Source: Sphingobacteriales bacterium
GTDB taxonomy: Bacteria > Bacteroidota > Bacteroidia > Chitinophagales > Chitinophagaceae
Assembly: GCA_003963365.1 (NCBI GenBank)
Contig: RXJG01000005.1
Location: 322,811-386,810, forward strand
Direction: 5' to 3'
Length of the DNA: 64,000 bases
Made by a program: the position numbers and the translations under genes. Under the pieces are notes generated by a model. That model was not told where the DNA came from. It was given only the letters and a program-made list of their open reading frames with translations, and did no database searches. Below, one piece after another: positions 59,750-64,000 of the stretch (positions are counted from its first letter, which is position 1; the number at the start of each line of letters is the position of its first letter).

Positions 59750-60055
59750 CTATTTCCATTTCTTTCCCATTTCCTCCAGGTTAGCTCTTGCCAGGTCTTC
59801 GGGCAGCATTACGGGATGGTATTCTACTTCGGCATTCATCTGCAAAAAAAATGGTTCGGCAAAATGTACCATTTGGGCAATATCATCAAAATGCACAATT
59901 AATGTGGCGGTGCGTACACCATGCACCGCTGTAAAATAAACGGCTTCGGGTTTTATTTCTCCCATAATAGCCTGCATGCGGTGACCAACTGAACCATCCT
60001 TTATATAACTGTTAAAGGGTTCATTGGGAATGGAAACTTTCATTAAGAATCGCAT
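59750..60055 (-). CDS. conserved small protein, DUF3303-like ferredoxin fold
   Basis: A soluble 101-residue protein. MRFLMKVSIPNEPFNSYIKD, IKPEAVYFTAVHGVRTATLI and AEPFFLQMNAEVEYHPVMLPEDL are the hallmarks of a small family I recall in many bacteria (sometimes mislabelled pantothenate synthetase), with a dimeric alpha-beta-barrel (ferredoxin-like) fold. No catalytic residue is known to me. It is monocistronic, with a very strong terminator. Confidence 0.7.
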   Translation of the reverse strand: MRFLMKVSIPNEPFNSYIKDGSVGHRMQAIMGEIKPEAVYFTAVHGVRTATLIVHFDDIAQMVHFAEPFFLQMNAEVEYHPVMLPEDLARANLEEMGKKWK

Positions 60056-60231
60056 AAGTCCTCCTTTTTTATTGTTGATGAAAATGAATAGCCCTGTTTT
60101 GCAGAAAGGCCACGGAGGGATAGTAAGCAGATGAATGAGATTGGATATTAAATTTATCCGTTTCTGTATAAGTATGGTTTTAACAGGTTGTTAATGGCTG
60201 GTTGAATTTTTTGATTCAATATCTTTACTTT

Positions 60232-60600
60232 ATGAATTTAATGGGCAATCTCATCTGGCTCATCTTTGGCGGCTTTGCTGCAGCGCTTGGTTATTTTTTC
60301 GGCGGATTGATTTTATGTATCACCATCATTGGTATTCCATGGGGTCTGCAATGTTTTAAATTAGCAGGACTGGTGTTGTGGCCTTTTGGTAAGGAAGTGG
60401 TGAGCAGCAGTAACAATGTGGGTTGTCTTTCTTTGTTTGCTAATATCATCTGGATTCTTTGTGGTGGATTGTATACAGCTTTTGTTCATTTGGTTTTTGG
60501 TGTGCTGTTGAGTATTACCATTATTGGTATTCCGTGGGGACGACAGCATTTTAAGTTGGTAGAGATTTCGTTGATGCCGTTTGGTAAAAGGGTTCGTTGA
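60232..60600 (+). CDS. YccF-family inner-membrane protein
   Basis: A 122-residue protein made of two similar halves, each with hydrophobic helices followed by the YccF signature: CITIIGIPWGLQCFKLAGLVLWPFG and SITIIGIPWGRQHFKLVEISLMPFG (both split here only by reading). The repeat implies an internal duplication, as is normal for the family. Function is unknown. The ATG at 60232 (MNLMGN) is preferred over 60202 because the family starts near this point. Confidence 0.85.
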   Translation: MNLMGNLIWLIFGGFAAALGYFFGGLILCITIIGIPWGLQCFKLAGLVLWPFGKEVVSSSNNVGCLSLFANIIWILCGGLYTAFVHLVFGVLLSITIIGIPWGRQHFKLVEISLMPFGKRVR

Positions 60601-60672
60601 TATTTTAAGATTCATTATTATTGATAAATCTTATTTGTTGGTATTTTCATCAAGGCTTTGTAGTATTTCATT

Positions 60673-60721
60673 ACAGTAGCACAACAGCTCAATCAGGGTA
60701 TCTCCAGAGATCGGGCTGTAT
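60673..60721 (+). repeat. ACAGTA-CACAACAGC dispersed repeat, copy 2
   Basis: Second copy of the 59345-59394 element; its right end runs into a terminator-like hairpin (60704-60744). Confidence 0.55.
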
Positions 60722-60744
60722 ATCGATCTCTGGCGGCTTTTTTT
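60704..60744 (+). terminator. terminator-like hairpin
   Basis: CCAGAGATCG / CGATCTCTGG perfect 10-bp stem with a 10-base loop, then CGGC and seven T. It may end the YccF transcript 100 bases upstream. Confidence 0.65.
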
Positions 60745-60745
60745 G

Positions 60746-60774
60746 GTTACTTTTTTTTCCGCAAAAAAAGTGAC
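60746..60774. repeat. GTTACTTTTTTT / AAAAAAAGTGAC hairpin
   Basis: A/T-rich inverted repeat immediately after the terminator. I recall this TTACTTTTTTT-CCGC-AAAAAAAGTAAC string in other Chitinophagaceae-like genomes. No role known. Confidence 0.45.
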
Positions 60775-60960
60775 AAGCATCTGCACCCGCAGCCACTACC
60801 TATACATCAGGTATTTCCAAAAAAACACTTACAATTAGCTCTGTTTAAGTATAAACCAGGGCTGGTTTTACTGAGATATTCACAACTGCAATATTTGCAG
60901 CAGCCCGTCGTTATCGTTACGGAAACCTGTTCGTTTACTATTATCGGAATCCATTTCACT

Positions 60961-62043
60961 ATGAAGAACGAAATTTTACTTTCTGTACCGTCAAAGTCTG
61001 CCTCATTATTAAAGAAAATATTTTTCATTGCTGCGGCCATCCTGTTAGGGATTTTCATTTTTGCCTTTGTTTATTCTCCCAACCAAAAAGAAGCATCCAC
61101 CAGTAATATACCAGTGTCTCCCGATAAAAAGGAACCTGTTGCAGCAGCACCTGCTCTTAAACCGGTGCCGTCTTCTTTAACGTATAAAGAAAAAATGAAT
61201 CATATTATCAATGGCGATTCATCTGGTAAATGGACAGCGGGCAAAACAGATCCTTTAACCGGCGCCATTCTTCCATATAAAAGAATTATTGCATTTTACG
61301 GAAACCTGTATTCAAAAAATATGGGCATCCTGGGTGAACTGCCTAAACAGGATGTACTGAACAAACTAAAAGAAGAAGTAGCCGCATGGGAACAGGCGGA
61401 TACTTTAATGGAAGTACAACCAGCCTTGCATTATATTGCTGTTACAGCACAAGGCTATCCTGGTAAAGGAAATACTTACCGCCTGCGGATGCCTTATGCC
61501 CAAATAGATTCGGTACTGGCTATGGCGGCACAAATTAATGCCATTGTTTTTTTGGATGTACAGGTTGGTCTCAGCACCCTGCAGGATGAAATACCGTTAC
61601 TGGAAAAATATCTTAAACTCCCCAATGTGCATTTAGGCATTGATCCGGAGTTTTCGATGAAGGGTGGACAGAAGCCCGGCTCCGTTATAGGTTCCTTTGA
61701 TGCGGCGGATATCAATTATGCGGCTGAGTACCTGCGAAAAATTGTAAAGGATAATAACCTCTCTCCCAAAGTGCTGGTGGTACACCGCTTTACCCAGGGT
61801 ATGGTAAAAAATTATAAAGAAATAAAAACAATGCCCGAAGTACAAATCGTAATGCATATGGACGGATGGGGCATTCCGGCTAAAAAGATTAATACTTACA
61901 AACAGTTTATTTACCGGGAACCGGTTGAATATACGGGGTTCAAACTTTTTTATAAGAATGATACAAAAAATAGCAGCCGCATGCTTACTCCGAAAGAGTT
62001 GCTGAAATTGAAACCACAGCCGGTTTATATCCAGTACCAGTAA
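60961..62043 (+). CDS. membrane-anchored TIM-barrel-like protein of unknown function
   Basis: The ATG at 60961 gives a 360-residue protein with one N-terminal membrane helix (IFFIAAAILLGIFIFAFVY), a proline/lysine-rich linker, then a soluble extracytoplasmic domain. Strands such as RIIAFYGNLY, ALHYIAVTAQG, AIVFLDVQVG, VHLGIDPEFSM, PKVLVVHRFT and VQIVMHMDGWG alternate with helices like an eight-stranded barrel. DPEF and MHMDGWG could hold acidic active-site residues, as in glycoside-hydrolase-like barrels. I cannot name a family. The longer frame from 60895 has no signal-like start. Confidence 0.6.
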   Translation: MKNEILLSVPSKSASLLKKIFFIAAAILLGIFIFAFVYSPNQKEASTSNIPVSPDKKEPVAAAPALKPVPSSLTYKEKMNHIINGDSSGKWTAGKTDPLTGAILPYKRIIAFYGNLYSKNMGILGELPKQDVLNKLKEEVAAWEQADTLMEVQPALHYIAVTAQGYPGKGNTYRLRMPYAQIDSVLAMAAQINAIVFLDVQVGLSTLQDEIPLLEKYLKLPNVHLGIDPEFSMKGGQKPGSVIGSFDAADINYAAEYLRKIVKDNNLSPKVLVVHRFTQGMVKNYKEIKTMPEVQIVMHMDGWGIPAKKINTYKQFIYREPVEYTGFKLFYKNDTKNSSRMLTPKELLKLKPQPVYIQYQ

Positions 62044-62154
62044 AGTTTCATTTATTTCCCCCGGGTAAAATGGTATGTTGATATTTTAAGATTGATTGTT
62101 ACTGCTTGTAACAAAAAATATTTGCTTAATTTGTAAAACTCAACCTAAAAAATT

Positions 62155-62310
62155 ATGTCGTTATTAAATTCCGGAAAAAACAAAAAGGATAAAAAGAAAG
62201 GCGGACCAACAGCAGCGAAAACAGGTTTTCCTGCACCCAAGGGAAAATTTAACTCAAAAGCTCCGGCCAAAGCTACCCGGTTAACTGGTGGTACTAACAG
62301 GGGTGCATAA
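62155..62310 (+). CDS. small basic protein, 51 residues
   Basis: A short open frame from an ATG at 62155 to TAA at 62308-62310 encodes a lysine/glycine-rich protein (LLNSGKNKKDKKKGGP near the start, KAPAKATRLTGGTNRGA at the end). Its composition is unlike random sequence in this genome and suggests a nucleic-acid-associated or disordered protein. The gap has no other gene, and the following minus-strand gene ends 32 bases later. No family recognised. Confidence 0.5.
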   Translation: MSLLNSGKNKKDKKKGGPTAAKTGFPAPKGKFNSKAPAKATRLTGGTNRGA

Positions 62311-62342
62311 CAGGTAAAAGAACTGGTGCAGGGTAAGCATAT

Positions 62343-63092
62343 TTATTTTTTGCACCAGGAACCATTGTAATAAAAGAACAGGCGGAAGGTATCGTTGGAG
62401 TCGTACTGGTAACCGCTGTACTTCTGCTGGTACACTTTCATATAGCCCATATCGAAACTCAAACGGTGATTAATATTTTGTTTGATCCCGATGAAGTAGC
62501 GGTTCTGATCAAAAGTATTGTACACTACTTCTTTTCCAAACTGGATATTCAATTCATCAGCTATTACTAATGATGGTAAATGTTTATTCTTAAAAACTGG
62601 TATGGTGGCACTCAGTAAATAACGGATACGGTCAGTGAACCGGTTTTGTCCGGAGAATTTATCGTTCACCATTTTTTGCTGCCAGCGTTGTTCATTGCGA
62701 AGCCGCTGCAATAAATTAATCTTTCCAATGGAAGAACTGTATTGCAGCTGTTGGTAAATACGATTTTCATTTGAATAAGTTTTCCAGCCGGCAATAGCAG
62801 GAGCTACCCACATATGACCATAACCAGCAGCAACATATAAATGAGGATTGATGTTATAAGCTAACGCTGCTCTTACAAAATAAAAGTTTGGGTCAGCTAA
62901 AAAATGATTGCGGCGTACATGCACATCAGCCAGTACACTCCATTTTTTATAAATATCTGTTTTGGTGTTGATGCTAAACCAACTTTGTGACTGATGATTG
63001 ATTTCTTTTGCTTTGTTTTGTGCAGATAAATCAATAAAAGCATTTAAAAAAAACAGCACCAGTAAACTGATAACACGAATAAATTTTTTCAT
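62343..63092 (-). CDS. DUF2490-domain exported protein
   Basis: A signal peptide (VISLLVLFFLNAFIDLSAQ) precedes a beta-strand-rich domain with alternating aromatic residues: SQSWFSINTKTDIYKKWSVLAD, YFVRAALAYNINPHLYVAAGYG, LLQRLRNEQRWQQK and RYFIGIKQNINHRLSFDMGY (shown in parts). This is the DUF2490 outer-membrane barrel pattern. It lies 15 bases after the transporter gene on the same strand, so it is probably in the same transcript. Function unknown. Confidence 0.8.
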   Translation of the reverse strand: MKKFIRVISLLVLFFLNAFIDLSAQNKAKEINHQSQSWFSINTKTDIYKKWSVLADVHVRRNHFLADPNFYFVRAALAYNINPHLYVAAGYGHMWVAPAIAGWKTYSNENRIYQQLQYSSSIGKINLLQRLRNEQRWQQKMVNDKFSGQNRFTDRIRYLLSATIPVFKNKHLPSLVIADELNIQFGKEVVYNTFDQNRYFIGIKQNINHRLSFDMGYMKVYQQKYSGYQYDSNDTFRLFFYYNGSWCKK

Positions 63093-63107
63093 AACAAAGG
63101 AATATGC

Positions 63108-64000
63108 TTACGCAAATAAAAGGATGAGCAATTGGGCTGCTACTATCCGTAATATCATGGTAAGCGGGTAAACGGTAGCATAGGTAACGGATGGAATATC
63201 GCTGCCGGCTAATTTGGTAGCAAAGGCTAATGCCGGCGGGTCAGTAGAAGCGCCGGCCAATAGACCACATATTTCAAAATAGGTTTTGCGAAAATATTTT
63301 CTTGCAATGATTCCTATCAACAACAACGGAACAATGGTAATCACTACTCCCATCACCATCCATATCCATCCTCTTCCATCTGCAAAAGCAATAGATAGGT
63401 TTTTACCACTGCTTAATCCAACACTGGCTAAGAATAAACTAATACCCAATTCACGAATCATTAAGTTGGCACTGTTGGTAGTGTAGTTATTGAGGTATAA
63501 TAAATTTCCAAAGCGGCTTAATATCAAAGCAGCAATCAATGGTCCCCCTGCCATACCAATCTTAACAGCTACCGGTATGTTGGGAAAATGAAAAGGAATG
63601 CTTCCTAATACAACACCTAATACAATTCCTAAAAATATCGGGGCTAAATCAGGTACTTCTAATTTCTTTAAAGAGTTACCCATTGCATTGCTCACCCATT
63701 CCAGTCCTTCTTTTGTTCCCACTGCTTTTACGGTATCTCCTAATTGTAAAAACATATCGCCATGTGGTACCATTTCAATACCGGCACGGTTTAGTCTTGT
63801 TAAGGTAAAATCATGCTGGTGCAGTTCGGGTATATCGCCTAAGCGTTTATGTGTTACTTCCGAACGGGTAACCACAATATGCATGGAGCTGATCTGGCTC
63901 TCCGGCATTTTTCTTAAATCAATATCAGCAATGGGGCCAACTAATAATTTCAATTGTTCTACTGTTTGCCTGGAAGCAACGATCAATAACACATCTTTTC
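63108..64000 (-). CDS. YidE/AspT-type transporter, 5' end outside the window
   Basis: The frame continues through the right window edge (an aspartate and a lysine codon precede the apparent GTG start at 63992), so the N-terminal half is missing. What remains is a TrkA_C-like domain (TRSEVTHKRLGDIPELHQHDF and GDTVKAVGTKEGLEWV) followed by six or so membrane helices with FLGIVLGVVLGSIPF, KIGMAGGPLIAALIL and GLLAGASTDPPALAFA. This is the second half of the AspT/YidE/YbjL antiporter family, whose GAxTxxPxL loop is here GASTDPPAL. The transported substrate cannot be told. Confidence 0.82.
   Translation of the reverse strand, partial: KDVLLIVASRQTVEQLKLLVGPIADIDLRKMPESQISSMHIVVTRSEVTHKRLGDIPELHQHDFTLTRLNRAGIEMVPHGDMFLQLGDTVKAVGTKEGLEWVSNAMGNSLKKLEVPDLAPIFLGIVLGVVLGSIPFHFPNIPVAVKIGMAGGPLIAALILSRFGNLLYLNNYTTNSANLMIRELGISLFLASVGLSSGKNLSIAFADGRGWIWMVMGVVITIVPLLLIGIIARKYFRKTYFEICGLLAGASTDPPALAFATKLAGSDIPSVTYATVYPLTMILRIVAAQLLILLFA

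Noticed and set aside
1-64000. CRISPR array, tRNA or rRNA genes, prophage or transposase
   Set aside because: I read both strands and found no regularly spaced repeats, cloverleaf-like segments, rRNA-like sequence, integrase or transposase motif; a computational scan (tRNAscan, minced, ISfinder) would settle this.

Overview
The window reads as one chromosomal segment from a member of the Bacteroidota, probably close to Chitinophagaceae. The taxonomy is inferred, not tested. The evidence is: several genes preceded by the phylum's TAnnTTTG -7 box; families typical of the phylum (DUF5777 and DUF4382 proteins, DUF4369-type thioredoxins, YceI pairs, DUF2490, PorT-like barrels, patatin-type membrane proteins); a moderately AT-rich genome; short intergenic spacers. 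I saw no rRNA, tRNA, CRISPR array, integrase or complete insertion sequence.

Layout. 1-20 kb is mostly housekeeping and envelope metabolism: NagA, an S41 protease coupled to ThiL, an inositol-monophosphatase, a GT2 fusion protein, Obg, a membrane patatin, a CPBP protease, a dipeptide epimerase, an acyltransferase, AlkA-type glycosylase, CysS, an EEP-family phosphodiesterase-like protein and two tandem rhomboids, the first without its catalytic serine. 20-26 kb holds RlmD, a TlpA-like protein, a SurA/PpiC-like chaperone and an outer-membrane barrel. From 36.2 kb down to 26.1 kb, all on the minus strand, lies a redox block: two YceI proteins, two outer-membrane barrels, three predicted or possible haem proteins (one ordinary CxxCH, two with widened motifs), a lipid-anchored four-cluster ferredoxin and an NrfD quinone-reactive membrane subunit. 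It contains no molybdopterin catalytic subunit and looks like a quinol-to-cell-surface electron conduit. 36-48 kb is mixed: LPLAT acyltransferase, asparaginase-like protein, DUF4382 lipoprotein, KAS III, OmpA, class IV aminotransferase, M20 peptidase and aldose epimerase. It includes a strong unannotated small-RNA candidate at about 39.3-39.44 kb.

48.5-59.3 kb is accessory. It opens with Vsr and an ORF6N protein. Next is a four-gene set: a DeoR regulator, a truncated Gfo/Idh/MocA-like protein, a methylglyoxal-synthase-like protein without its catalytic residues, and an MFS transporter. A perfect 16-bp inverted repeat flanks the DeoR promoter. Then comes a tightly coupled, AT-rich four-gene operon: C5 cytosine methylase, MORC/GHKL ATPase, Z1-domain SF2 ATPase and PD-(D/E)XK (DUF4420) nuclease. 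This matches the methylase-MORC-Z1-nuclease restriction-like systems predicted by comparative genomics (Iyer, Abhiman and Aravind, 2008) and is the clearest defence locus here.

59.3-64 kb returns to small conserved proteins (YccF, DUF2490, a TIM-barrel-like protein) and a truncated YidE/AspT-type transporter. Several intergenic gaps carry dispersed mini-repeats and gene relics: a four-helix-bundle tail, a fatty-acid-hydroxylase tail and a possible CHAT tail.
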